A DNA stretch of 64,000 bases, taken from assembly GCA_026075535.2 (NCBI GenBank), contig AP026542.1:5642001-5706000 (forward strand). The letters run 5' to 3'. The position numbers and the translations under genes were made by a program. This DNA comes from Tricholoma matsutake. Taxonomy: Eukaryota > Basidiomycota > Agaricomycetes > Agaricales > Tricholomataceae. This document shows positions 1 to 11,192 of this stretch, in pieces; positions within the stretch are counted from its first letter, which is position 1; the number at the start of each line of letters is the position of its first letter. The notes under the pieces are model-generated. The model had not been told where the DNA came from. It did not search any database and saw nothing but the letters and a program-made list of their open reading frames with translations.

Positions 1-1787
1 GTCATTCTGAATGCCCGTTCGTGCTTCCCAATCTTCACTTACTGTCCATGTGTGACCATCGTTTTCTTCCTTGGGTAGGTTCACATATTTCCTGCTGATA
101 CCATCTGCTACGGGGTTTAGGCGGCCAGGTCAGTGTCGTACATCCACGATTTGGTGGGCTAACACGCCGTCCCTCCAACGAGCATGGGTAAAGTTGAGTT
201 TGTCATTTAGCAGGTGGTCTCTGAGTGCCTGACAGTCTGTTTCTAGTTCCACTGGGTAGCCCCATATAAGGTCGGAGAATTTGCCTAAAGAGAACTTCAG
301 TGCAGCAAATTCTAGTAAGTATGGTTTGTACTTCTCTTCTGTCTCAGATGTTTGTTTACTGCCAAATGCGACTGGATGTATATGTGTGGTGTCCTTTCCA
401 TTTGGCGAGACTGTAGTATGTCTTTGTGACAGCATGCCTGCAAAACCATATTTGCAACCATCCATGGTAACAATGAAGGGTGTTCCATCAAATTTTGGTC
501 CTTTCAAAACTGGTTCATTGGTTAAGGCAATTTTCAGTCCCAGAAAGGCTTTTTCATGTTCTTCCTTCCATAGGCCTGCCAGCAAGTGCCCTTTCATGGC
601 GTGTCGATATGCTGCTTTACCCTTTCCCTTTGGAAGGTCAAGGCCTCTGGCTAGGTCGGTGAGGGGTTGGGCCAAGGCTGCATAGCCTTTGATTAGTGAT
701 CTAAAATAACCTGTAAGTCCTGTAAATGCCGCTAGATTCTGTAGATCCATGGGCCATTTCCAGTCCACGATGGCTGTTAGTTTTGTCAAGTCTGGTTTTA
801 TACCCGTTGGTCCCACTCTTGCTTCCGCAAAGGTGGCTTCAGTCATGAAGAATTTTGATTTGGCTGCTGATAGGGAGAGCCCTTTTTCTCTTACCCTGGT
901 TAGCAATGTTCAAATGTTGGCCAATGTTTCTTCAAAATCATCTCTGGCCATTCCACCATCGTCTACAAACAGTTCAAAAAGTATACCTACGAGGTCACCA
1001 AGTGCTTGAGCTGTCATTTCTGCAAAGGTAGAGGGCGCACCTGTTAATCCGAAGGGCATGCACTTGTAACAGAAGTACCCCCTTCCTTCCACATAGAAGC
1101 ATACATATGGTTGGTCCTCTGGGCTGATTTCGCAAGCGTAGAATCCTGCTGCAAAGTTGAATGTATTTACCCATTGGTGGCCACTCAGGCGCTGTTGCTT
1201 GGCCTGTATGTCTCCTTGGGGCATAGGTGTACCTGTGTTACTTTGTTCAGTTTGGCAAAGTCCTGGCACACTCGCCACTTAGTTTGTGTTTCTTCTGGTA
1301 CCGTGTCTGGCCATTCAGAATTTCTTGGTGGGAGGTTTTTGAATGCTGAAGGTATTCTGGTGGTGATGCATTCATCATTGACCCAGTGTTGCAGTTCTTC
1401 TAAGTTTAGACCTATGCCTTCATGTGCTTTCTTTGCCAAGGTAGTTGCACCACAACACTTGACTGCACTGTGGCTGATTGGGGCAATTATACCTGCCTCT
1501 AGCATTTTGTCGAGCACACCATTGAAGTATTCCTTTTGAGGGCCACTGAGAGGACATTGATTTACCTTCTTTTTAAATGTTGTGCCGTTGGGTATGTGTA
1601 GTTTGTGTGTGGCTCCTGCTACTACCATTACCTTGCTCATGGATAGTGCACAGCAGTCAGCAAACTCACAGAGTAGGTTATCGATGCTTATGCATTGTTT
1701 TTCAGTTAAATCGTCACCTATAGTTAGTTCTGAGAGCACTGCATTCACACACTCAACTTTAAATGGATCTGATGACCAGGTGAACAC
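1..1787 (-). pseudogene. Reverse transcriptase and RNase H of the Ty3/gypsy element
   Basis: The pieces 1185-1787, 910-1278 and 130-906 together span the RT fingers, the palm (PFGLTGAPSTFAEM and FVDDG, the YxDD box with Phe at position 1), the thumb, and an RNase H-like domain of the RT_RNaseH_2 type that ends near VELETDCQALRDHL. A frame change near 1200-1278 and stops at 907-909 and 130-132 break it. Past 130 the same frame reads on to the window edge through NPVADGISRKY, the usual end of RNase H before integrase. It copies element RNA to DNA in intact relatives; this copy is dead. Confidence 0.85.
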
Positions 1788-2198
1788 CGCTTTGTCTCGG
1801 TCCCCAGAAAGTATTTTTTGCTCTGTGCCGGTATTGATGTCATGTTCTTCTGAGCCAATGTTCCATATGTTGCCTTCGCTTGGTTTGGGGTCTGGGCTGT
1901 TGGGTATATTATTAGTAAGAGGTATTTCAGTGGAGGATGAAAGCTGGGCAGTTAGTCATTTATCTTTCTGTAGTGATTTCCCTAATCTCTTGCACTTTGC
2001 TGATGCACATTCTGCCCGAGACCTCCTTTCATGCAAGCCGTTGGCTACTTGCCACTGGGCATGTTCCACTTTTGTATGTCTCTTGTTTCCATCCTGCATG
2101 AGTGGGTGTTGAGTTTGTGGTGTTGTGAGATTCTGGTCCATGTGCCTGTCCTGTGCCTCTGGATGCTCAGTTCTGGTTTCTTGATGACTCTCATGTTC

Positions 2199-2963
2199 TC
2201 AGGGGGGATGCACAGAGATCCCCCTTGGAGTTATGCCCTGGTTATTACCGGAATTACCGTTTGCTGGAAACAGTGACTGGGTTCTTCCTTCTGACTTGTG
2301 CTGGTTCTGTAGCATGACCCAGTTGCCATCCTTGGGGATCCTTATGATGTCCATGTCATAATTGTGCACTGCTTTGAACTTCTTCAGGAGGGGTTTCCCA
2401 AACAGCACTGACCAATCCCCATTGCTATCGAAGACTTCAAAGGTACCTCGATGCGAGACGTCTGCTGCTGTGACACTTCCTGTCCATGTTCCAGCAGATG
2501 GTACCAGCCTGCCATCTGCCATACGCATGATATGATTTGACTTCCCCAGCATTTTGAGGTGGTGCTTGACAGTTCGGAATGTCCGGAGATCAACGGCATT
2601 CACCATTGCTCCATCATCGAATGTGCTATTTAGCCTCACAATTTCTCCTTGTGGTCCATGTAATTTGACCGTGTATTGGAACGGTGTGGTTCTTGTTTCA
2701 TTGTCATTGCTCTCCATGCAATACAGATCAACGATATGAGATTCTGCTTGGGCAGTGTACATGGTGGTGTCTGGTTTACTATTCACATCTGTAAGTAAGA
2801 GTTTGTCTTCCTTCTCTACGGTAAACCTTGCACTCAATGGCATTTCATTGTCCTTGGATGATGCCTTCTCACACCCAAGGACCGTTCCTCCACTATCATG
2901 CTCATTTCCTTGGGTCATCAGCGGGACCTCTTGTTCTATGCTGACGACCCCGGTCCTTTTCCC
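2199..2963 (-). pseudogene. Retropepsin-like aspartic protease domain
   Basis: This minus-strand frame is entered by the -1 shift at 2957-2963. It has an acidic linker and then a retropepsin fold with the active-site motif DDGA (usual form D-S/T-G-A), followed by the downstream ADGRLVPSAGTW and FEVFDSNGDWSVLFGKPLL segments that match the flap and the ILG/LFG region of gypsy proteases. It would cut the Gag-Pol polyprotein. The reading frame ends at 2199. The linker to the RT (1800-2198) has several stops and a shifted frame. Confidence 0.75.
2912..2963 (-). promoter_or_regulatory. Programmed -1 ribosomal frameshift signal (gag to protease)
   Basis: On the minus strand the heptamer GGGAAAA (2957-2963) lies in the gag frame as G GGA AAA, the X XXY YYZ rule. 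A 6-nt spacer follows (2951-2956). Then an 11-bp stem forms between 2940-2950 (GGGTCGTCAGC) and 2912-2922 (GCTGATGACCC), with one G-U pair and a 17-nt loop that contains the gag stop at 2936-2938. The protease frame is exactly -1 to gag and is open across this point. Heptamer, spacer and stem were read directly; function is inferred. Confidence 0.8.
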
Positions 2964-4345
2964 TGACTTGCTAAGTAGTTGGCGATCACTTGCTGGTCGT
3001 ACTCTTCCCTTGATGTCCATGGACTGATCTTGTTGATGAGGTTGACATTTCTTGTTACATTTGGTGGGCAGCTGTGTTTGATAGATGCAGCGATGGATCT
3101 CCAGCAACTTTCAGATCTTGGGACCAGTGTGGAGCTGTCGCAGCTGGGGCCCATGTGTCCTGGCAAGCCACACCTCCAGCACTCTCCTGACGTGCCAGGC
3201 GTGGTTCCAGGTGAGAGTGGGTATGGATGTGTCTCGCTCACTTGCTGTCCGGCATATTCAGTGTGCCACTTCATGATCTGAGCCTCGTACAAAGGCCAGC
3301 CGGCTGGGGTGTTTGGGTGGATGGGGAGTGCGAGCCTTATGACATCGTTCATGCGCTCGGCAGGGGTTCTGTTCTGCTGGTATGTTGGTTGGTTCAGTGT
3401 TTGGTAGGTGGTGCGTGGGGCCTGGTTGTTCGCATTGAGCATTGGTGCAGGGGAATAGTTTGGGGTGCTGGGTGGTTGTGTTTGGAGCATTGGGAATTGG
3501 GGAACGGGGGGTGGTGCATTGAGGGTGAGCTGTTGGAGTGCATTTGTGACGTCTTGTGCAGATGTCTCACATAGTTCCTGTAACTTCCTTACCTGCTCTC
3601 GTAACTCCCTTGCTTCCTTCTCTTCCTCTTTTGCCTCGGCGATCTGGGTGACTGTAGCTGCACATACAGCATTGCAGAATGATGCCCAGGTGGTGTGCCC
3701 TGATCCCATTACCTTCTGTAGGACCTTTGGCATTGATCTGCAAATGGAGTTGACCAACAAACCATTGGCATCTGGGATTGCAGCTGCGAGATGCTCTATC
3801 TTGTCAGCCCATACGATGTGCATGAGTTCTTCTACTCTGTTTGTCACCACTCATTTCCCCACCTCTTCTTTGCTAATCGTGGTTTGCTCTAGCACCGCCT
3901 GCTTCTCCTCGACGGTCTTCACAGTGGGCACTTTGCTCGGCCACTTCCTCTTGAATGCACTGACGAGGTGGTCCCAGGTGTTGATGTCGGTGGTAGGTAG
4001 GTTGTCGAACCATTGTTCTGCTGTGGCGTTCAATTTCAGGTTGAGCCCGAAGTTCTCCAGCTTCTGTGTGTCCATGGCATTGGTTTTGTTGAGGCCCCAG
4101 CATTGCATCGCTTTTAGGAAGTCCTGAGGGCTCTCCTCTGGATGTTCATCATCGCCCCAGAACAGTTTGACATTCTTGGGCATGAAGTCATCATCATCGG
4201 GTGGGGTTGTAGAGAGCTGAGGTGTAGACAGGGGTACAGGTGGTAGTATATACTTGAAGGTGGGAGTTGGGCTGGTTGCAAGGTTGGGTAATGATGGGAA
4301 TATGTACGAGGTAGTTAGGGATGGTGCTTCACTCAGCGCAGTCAT
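2936..4345 (-). pseudogene. gag of the Ty3/gypsy element, one internal stop
   Basis: The frame starts at ATG 4345 and is open to 2936 except for TGA at 3851-3853. The first half holds the retrotransposon gag (capsid-like) domain with a conserved FWGDDEHPEESPQDF-type stretch and the pattern typical of fungal gag around AEQWFDNLP. The second half has a Glu/Lys-rich coiled-coil-like stretch, a Pro/Gln-rich linker and one CCHC zinc knuckle (CWRCGLPGHMGPSC) for RNA binding. The protein would package element RNA in cytoplasmic particles. The single stop at the junction of the two halves makes this copy defective. Its 3' end overlaps the protease frame by 172 nt, with a frameshift signal inside the overlap. 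Confidence 0.85.
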
Positions 4346-4629
4346 CAAAGTGGCAGGCAGAAATCTGCCTCTAGGGTCGCGTCATACAGGTTTAGCCAGT
4401 GTTGCGGATGCAAGGCTCACCACGAGGCAGAGCAGGATGCACAACACGAGGTGCATAGATGGGTGCATGTTGCAGGGACGTGATTGGGTGTCACAGATGT
4501 AGACAATAACAAATATGGGCGAGCAATCAGAGGGCGGCGTTGAGCTGAAAAGGATGGTGCCTGAGATAAATGAGACGAGAAGGAGCAACTTGTGGAAATG
4601 AAAGTGGTCGGCTGTGTGCGTCGAGTTCA

Positions 4630-4647
4630 AATTCCCAGTTGTCACCA
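4630..4647 (-). other. Putative tRNA primer-binding site next to a short LTR remnant
   Basis: The minus strand reads TGGTGACAACTGGGAATT, which starts with the TGG that pairs with a tRNA CCA end. The plus strand just upstream looks like a tRNA T arm (GAGTTCAAATTCCC) leading to ...GTCACCA. Two bases further right the plus strand starts TG, where the LTR end would be. The LTR to the right cannot be bounded, but 4650-4740 holds two similar hairpins (4673-4694 and 4709-4732). The fit to a tRNA is not perfect (one base short in the acceptor), so this is a probable call. Confidence 0.5.
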
Positions 4648-4763
4648 GATGGAGTCGTGCGGTCTCTTAGGGTCTCATCTACTACTAGACGAGACGGTTC
4701 GGACAGGGCTCGCATCTACTACTAGATGCGAGTTGGAACAGATGTGGACAAGCAAAGATAAAG

Positions 4764-7700
4764 ATGATCCCCTGTCTACCACATGCATGTGTCTATCTAC
4801 AAGGTCATGTGACCACTAAGGGGAATGCCGGACTCTGGCATGCTCTGCTACTGGACTCTGCTATGGGCACTACTGCCATGGCTACATCGTTACTGTCACC
4901 TGAACTGCCAGCTCCTGTCACAAGTACCAGTACGGCAACCCTGCAATCTCCTCCCACATCTGAATGCCACCTGGGACTACAGGACAAGAATCATACCATG
5001 CTGACTGCTGCCAGTGGCAGCCCCTCAGTCAATGTAATGCCTGGTGCTGGTGTTGATGTGGACCTTTGCCTCAATGCAGATCCTGAAGGGTCTCGCGGTG
5101 GTGCTGGAGCAGATGGAGGTGGTGGTGTGGAAGATGAACAGGCTGGAGTGCGGGATGCCATTGATGATACCCAGAATCATGTATGGTCCAACTGCACACG
5201 TCTTGGGACCGCAACTGTTGAGGATTATGAGAGCAATGATGAAAAGCAAGAGGGGGATGATAAGGGCGAAGATGAAGATGATTTTGATAGTGAGTCTGAA
5301 GAGGAGGAAGAGTACAATGGTCTTCCACCAGAGGACATGATCAATGAAGATTTTGAGCGTGAATTGGCCGAAATTGGTGAGTAGAATTTGCGCTATATGT
5401 TTTTGCATCACTAACACAGTATTCCACAGCCGAACAGCTATCTGATGAAGACTTCAACACTCTTTGTGCCTTTGCACTTAAGACCAATGAGCATCTCTCT
5501 GAGAAAACATTCTCAAAGATGCGATACACATTCCCCTCAGCAGAGCTCAACTCCTACAAGACAATACGCAGCTGTGTTGCATTCCTTGCATCATTAAATC
5601 CTGTGTCATATGACTGTTGTATCAACTCATGTATCTGCTATGTCGGCCCACATGCAGATCAAGACACTTGTCATTACTGTGATGAGGCACGTTGTGGTCC
5701 TGATGGCAAAACTCAAAAATGTTTTATTTACATACCACTCATCCCATGCCTTGTCGCCTACTTCAAAAACCATGCCGTTGTTGGTCGCATGCGATATCGT
5801 GCCAATTTTTCTCATGATCCGAATATCATCAAGGATGTCTTTGATTGCAACCATTATCACTCATTATTGGATAGGAATGTGACAATTAATAGCAAATGTA
5901 AACCATACAAGTTCTTTTCAGATCCATGAGACATTGCTCTTGGCCTTTCTACAGATGGCTTTGCACTGTTTTGCCAGAGAAAAAATACAGCGTGGCCCCT
6001 AGTTTTCTTTGTTTACAACCTGCCTCCTGAGATACAGTTCCATCTTTGACACATGCTGTGTGTAGGGGTCGTCCCTGGGCCCAAAAAACCCAAGGACTTC
6101 AACTCATTCCTCTGGCCTGTTGTTGTGGAGTTGATGCACTTGGAGGAAGGGGTCCATGCATTTGATGTCACTGCAATGGAGCTTTTTGTCTTGCGTGCTC
6201 ATCTGATCCTTGCTTTTGGGGACATGCCTGCTATATCAATGATCATGCAAATGAAGGGTCATAACGGTCTTCTCCCTTGTCGCATGTGCAAGATCAAAGG
6301 TCTTTGCATTCCTGACTCATGAAATCCAGCACACTATGTTCCATTGGATTGATCCTCTCATCCTAGCGTCCATGTCTTGCATGAAATCCAGAAATATGAT
6401 CCTTCGTCATTACCACTTCACAATTACCACGAGTTTATGGATCAGGCACAGCAGGTCCAATTCGCGCCAACTAATGCCGATTGGGACAATCTTGCAAAGT
6501 TATATGGCATCAAAGGGACTCCTCTCCTCTCCTCTCTCTCTTCCCTATCATTTCCTATTTCCTTCCCCCTCGATTTCATGCACTTAATGTATGAGAATGT
6601 GATCAAAAATCTTGTTCTGCTCTGGACTGGAAAGTACAAGGATCTCGATGAAGGAGTGGAGTCTTATGAACTGAATAAGACTGTTTGGGATGCTATTGGC
6701 CAGGCAACTGCTGACTCTGGTGCAACCATCCCCTCACAATTTGCAGCAAGACCCTGGAATGTTGCAGATGACAAGTCCACATGTACTGCAGACAGCTGGT
6801 CATTTTGGGCTCTTTATCTTGGTCCTGTTCTTTTGTGTGGCAAATTCTTGAAGAACACATACTATACTCATTTCGTCGAACTTGTCAAACTCATTCAGAT
6901 TTGCCTACAATTCAAGATTTCAAGGCAAGATGTAGCTAAGCTTTGACTTGGGTTTCAGAATTGGGTCAAGGGATATGAAAGGTGAGAGCAATGTATGTCA
7001 TTCATTTGACCATTTCTCATTTGAAATCATCAGGATTTATTATCAATACACTCCAGAATGGCTTAGTACATGTCCGCTAACCATCCACTCTCTTTTACAC
7101 ATTGCCGATGGAATCGAAGACATTGGTCCTAGTTGGACATGCTGGGCTTTCCCAATGGAACACTTCTGTGGCCACTTGCAGCCTGCAATCAAGAGTCAGC
7201 ATTTTCCCTATCCAAGCATTGATGCCTAGGTGACCACAAATGCCCAACTTTCGCATATCAAAGTTATTTATGATCTCGAGGATGAGCTTTTGTTACAACC
7301 TCCTAAAACAGCTTCTCTCAAATTTTCTGATCCATCATGTAGGTTTTTGGCTTGTTTCAGTAATAGTATTTTGCTAATTATGTCACAAAGGATCCAAGTT
7401 TCATCTTATTGCCACCCCATAAGCTTCATATGACAGTTCCAGTGATGCTTGCCAAAAAGATTGCCATCTCTCTCTCAACTCAGTTTAACATCTCGATGGC
7501 CACAGTTCATAAACACCTTTCTTTGGACAATATTGATCAATGGGGGAAGGTGCGACGACTGCATGGATTTGACACAATGTATGCTTCAACGCTTGTTCCT
7601 CATGCCAAAGATAGGAGGGATGCAACATGGGTTCGTATACATCAACATCTATTCTTGAACTCTGAGCTATTTTTGAAATGTATTTTTGATGCAGTATGAT

Positions 7701-8060
7701 CCTCTCATTGATAAACATGCTCGTAAATGTAGTCGTGCTCCAGAGTGGGAAGTCCAGTCTTTCTTCAGGCAACTCCAGAGCATCTTTGTTGTTCATCTTC
7801 CCACCACTAGGGATTTGAACCTCAATTCTCCAGTAACTCTGATTCTTGCAGCCATTCACTTGTGCCATGTGAATGCCCATGATGATCTGGACATTCATTA
7901 CTACGAGGATATGGGTCGCACAGAGGTGGTGGACATTACTACTCTACAGTGTGTAGTTGCCCAAGTCAAGCTCAAGAAGACTGGCAAGCATTGGGCCATT
8001 CTGGATCACAGTGGGACAATGGCTCATGGCTTTTATGATCCCGAGTTAGAAAGTATGTAA
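4764..8060 (+). pseudogene. Tnp2-family (CACTA/Plavaka-like) transposase, decayed copy 1
   Basis: An acidic N-terminal exon rich in Asp/Glu (about 4854-5376) is followed by an intron (5377-5429, CTAAC branch site) and the conserved cysteine block CCINSCICYVGPHADQDTCHYC. Then come LSTDGFALF with a catalytic-type Asp, YNLPPEIQF, GVVPGPKKPKDF, the SFPLDFMHLMYENV block, IYYQYTPEWLSTCPLTIHSLLHIA, and a C-terminal block ending KKTGKHWAILDHSG. These blocks, in this order, mark the fungal Tnp2-type transposase family. Further introns are likely at 6982-7033 and near 7340-7391 and 7632-7693. Stops at 5927, 6047, 6320, 6944 and 7227 show loss of function. No terminal inverted repeats were found around it. 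Confidence 0.82.
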
Positions 8061-8349
8061 ATACAATCACTCTATTTTATTATCTACTCTATAGTGTTAA
8101 ATTTCTATGGTTTAACTGGTAATATACCTGGGTATAGTCCAACCTGTTTTGTACTAGGTATTCTGGTTCAATTTCTTGGGTTAAATCATAACATGGTATT
8201 GTAACCTGGTTAACGGATAAGTACGATAACTTGGTGATTAATGGTGAAATTGACCTGTTTGTGAATAACTTGGATACCACCTGCATATCGGGTGAATGGA
8301 GGTGAGAACTAGTTGTTCAGGGTAAAATAACCTGCCTATGGGTTCATAG
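8061..8349. other. Spacer after transposase copy 1 with repeated ACCTG words
   Basis: No gene is visible. The words AACCTG, TAACCTGGTTAAC, GACCTG and CCACCTG recur through 8130-8340. Such short subterminal words can be transposase binding sites in CACTA-like elements, so this may be the subterminal part of transposase copy 1, but no matching end was found on its left side. Confidence 0.3.
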
Positions 8350-10070
8350 TGCTTTGCTGTCCACATTGTCATGGTCAACCACCACATTGCCACTAATGAC
8401 ACCTGCACAGTCTCCATCTGCCACATCAACAATGCCAACATCGTGGACAACAGCCACCTCCCCTTCTCCAAAACCACCACCACCACCTCACAAATGTCAG
8501 CACTGGCTACCAGGCCAATTCCCTGCACTCCAGCCTATTCCCCAGCCTCTCAAGCCCTAATCCCCTCTGTTGTCTTGCCACATCACAGCCACCTACACCA
8601 GCGCTACCTGCTGCAACTGCCTCTGAAACACCATATTGGTACTTGTCTAGCACCAAGATGGCTACCTACACCTCAGACACAGCCAATCAGAATGTTGACA
8701 ACACACAGAGGTCATCTACAGCCCAGCAATGCGAGCCCATGCTGATGCACCTATCAAAATGCACCACCCAGTTGATTGACAAACCCCTCCAGCTCCAGCC
8801 CCCTCAGCAACAGCCTGTACCACTCCCTGTACACCCCTTCAGGCCCCCGCTTGCTCCCTAGCCCATGCCACACCCTGTCCCACCCCATGCAATTGCCACA
8901 TCACAGGTGATGACCCCACTGCTCAGTCTGGGCTGCTGATATTCCATTGTGGGATGTTCAGCAGCTCAACCTCAAGCACTGGGCATGGGAGGGTGCAACC
9001 ACAAATCATGTTCCTGTCCACGAGAAATTTGCACCCAGCATGTCACAGGACATTCTCTCCCTTGTCTTGCACCCAGAATGCATCGAACACATCTCCATCC
9101 TGTGCATCAACACTGCCCACATCTCATTGTCAACACCCCAGCTTTATCAACACCCTGTCCATCCTACCTTGCAGATCTGTCACCAGGCCCTAACCGACAT
9201 ACACAGACTGTCCACAGCCAAACAAATGTCTGTATGCAAGGTCATGCAGACGCATTCAACTGAACATGTCATACACTCAACAGAACAACTCTGCTGTCCC
9301 CACTGCTCCCAATAATAATCCAGGAAGTATCCCACACCACCCTGTTACCCCCTGCTAGACCCCCTTGCCCCCATTATGCACCATGAGCCCACCTCAACAC
9401 CTCATGTGTCCACCAGCTCCACCACATTGTCTACCCATTTGTCAACAACAACTGAACCCCCTGCTCCACACCACTCTAGACCACAGACTGAAGCTCCAGG
9501 CCAACAAAACATGTAGCCAAACCCTGCTGAACACCCCTGGAGTTCATCCCAACCACCCTGCTCACCCAAAACCCCCCAGAAACATGCTGTTTTGCCAAAA
9601 AAAACCCTGGTACACCCCTCCTGTGTTACCTGCGATGCCATCTATCCCCTCTCCCTGTTCACCCCTGCATCTTATGCCCCAGCCCCACTGCTTGACCACC
9701 CTGGCTCTCATGTCCCTGCCCTGTCCCCTCGTTCAGTGTTATTTGATGTTGTCTGTACTCCTTTCAAACCCTGCTCCTCTTATTATGCCTAGTCACCATT
9801 CCCCAGCACCCAGCCACCATTGCCATGTCCATGCCCTTGCCCTTGCCCCTGCCCATGCAAATGACTTGCAACACAATGTTCATGCAAACATGTATTGTTT
9901 CTTTTTGTGACCAGAACCACATTGACCTTGCTATGTCGCTGTGCTCATCAACCTGCTCCCCTACCCTTGTCACTGTTCCTCAGCACCCTGTCACTGTCTA
10001 GTTCCCCAGCACCCCATCACCTGTTCCTGCCCTTGAACCCCCACACCCCAGTCAAAGTTTTGGGAGTATG
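8350..10070. repeat. C-rich, G-poor, nearly CpG-free low-complexity tract
   Basis: For about 1.7 kb the plus strand is dominated by C, A and T with long CCC, CACC and CCTG words. It has little G and almost no CG pairs: in 9301-9600 none was seen. Open frames on the plus strand (for example 8371-8745, 8947-9315 and 9365-9910) are Pro/Thr/His-rich and share no frame or start logic, so they are probably by-products of composition. No domain is recognised. It may be a strongly deaminated repeat remnant. Confidence 0.5.
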
Positions 10071-10224
10071 AGAGAGTGTAAGAGTGTCCTCTTACATCAG
10101 CATCTGTACTATCATATGCATGTTCATTATCACATGTTATCCTGATAGTATATAGCATATACCTCAAGTCTTGTACTGTAGCTTAGTTTCCCCCCTTCAA
10201 AATATACTAAGTTCCTTACATGTC

Positions 10225-10560
10225 TCAGTTCTCTTGAGTGTTGGAAGCTCTGGCTTCCTTCCACACAGTGCATATGAAGTAGTTGGGTATTTTAAAAGCT
10301 TTAAGTGTTTTCCACAGATAGTCATGTTCAATTTTGTGATATGCTTTTGCCTGGTTGAGGGTGACAATCATCCCATTTTCCTCAGTTGCCTCTGCATAGT
10401 TAAGGACCATTTTAATCAGCTGGGTTTGTTCAGATATCTGTCTGCCAGGTATGAAGTTGGCTTGGCTCTTGTGTAGTAGGGTTGGGGCTACTTTTGCAAG
10501 GTGCATCACTAGGACTTTCATCATCAATTTGTAGTATGTGTTGAGTAAGGATACATATAA
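10225..10560 (-). pseudogene. Fragment of a LINE-type (non-LTR) reverse transcriptase
   Basis: The minus strand encodes QANFIPGRQISEQTQLI, then an MIVTLNQAKAYHKIEHDYLW-type stretch and a following FKIPNYFICTV segment. This matches RT blocks of non-LTR elements (Q-x-G-F-x-x-G-R, then LD-x-x-K-A-Y-D-x-I). The Asp of the LDQEKAYD-type motif is Asn here and the later YADD block is absent. The N-terminal SLLNTYYKL (about 10530-10555) continues the family. It is a short dead scrap of a possibly Tad1-like LINE. Confidence 0.78.
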
Positions 10561-11124
10561 CTCCTGCTACTTTAGTAGTGGGTCCTATGGGCCACTCCGG
10601 CACTGAGATGCACTCACATGAATTTGATAAATATATAACTTATTTCTATTCAAGGGTATCACATGGTATGTTATATTTTACTCTCAGACATGGGTGAGAC
10701 CAGAAGGAGCCACCACTATGTCGCTATGTTAAAATCCTTCTCATTTATTGTCACTTCCACTCAACCAAATATGCTGTTTCCTACCTATGACTCGCTGTTA
10801 TCCATAGTCATAATATTTCCACCGTTAACACAATGATCAAAATTTCACATATATCACCAATGCCATTCTTTTTCCATCATTACCTTCTCATTCTCAGACA
10901 TGGGTGAGACCAGACAAAATGGGCTACCTGAGTACATTACAATCGTTCCTACTTAAGGACTTGCGAAATTCAACACCAAATTCTCCTGCCATCCATGAAG
11001 CCAATATTACACGTGGCCATAAAAAAAAATCAAAAGTTGTTTCCATACATCTGTATCCCAGAAGACCCAAAAAATAAACAATAGCAAAGTAGCGGGTCAT
11101 GCAGCACCAGCATGCTTCGTTCAT
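10561..11124. other. AT-rich spacer with a 23-bp direct repeat
   Basis: No gene was found. A 23-bp word beginning TCTCAGACATGGG is present at 10,682-10,704 and again, unchanged, at 10,892-10,914. The 187 bp between them have no coding sign. Confidence 0.45.
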
Positions 11125-11127
11125 TAT

Positions 11128-11192
11128 CACCAGGGGCAAAAGCTAGGGCAGTTGAGTTTCAACTGCCTTCGAGGCAGTGGGTATGGCAGTTG
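11128..11192 (+). repeat. Left terminal inverted repeat of the Plavaka-like element
   Basis: It starts CACCAGGGGC and contains two inner palindromes: GCAGTTGA-GTT-TCAACTGC, and CTGCC-TTCGA-GGCAG. The word GGCAGTTG or its reverse CAACTGCC recurs, a likely transposase-binding unit. It is preceded by TAT. Confidence 0.88.

Larger units (their letters stand above)
1..4649 (-). mobile_element. Decayed Ty3/gypsy LTR retrotransposon, cut by the window start
   Basis: Read on the minus strand the order is primer-binding site (about 4630-4647), gag, aspartic protease, reverse transcriptase, RNase H. The integrase and 3' LTR would lie beyond position 1. In-frame stops fall inside gag (3851-3853), between RT fingers and palm, after the RT palm (907-909) and at 130-132, after which the same frame continues with a PVADGISR-type RNase H tail. 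The gag, CCHC knuckle, DDGA protease and RT order is that of Metaviridae-type elements. The copy cannot make a full polyprotein as written. The stops were read directly; the family is inferred from motif order. Confidence 0.88.

Noticed and set aside
4382..4645. Minus-strand ORF of 87 residues with hydrophobic stretches
   Set aside because: It lies in the leader between the primer-binding site and gag of the Ty3/gypsy element and has no family likeness; it looks like a chance frame.
4622..4647. A tRNA gene
   Set aside because: Only the 3' arm-like sequence is present and no acceptor 5' half or anticodon arm could be placed; the retrotransposon context favours a primer-binding site.
8354..9910. 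Pro/His/Thr-rich ORFs as a real protein gene
   Set aside because: The frames change repeatedly, and composition alone (C-rich DNA) explains the amino acids.
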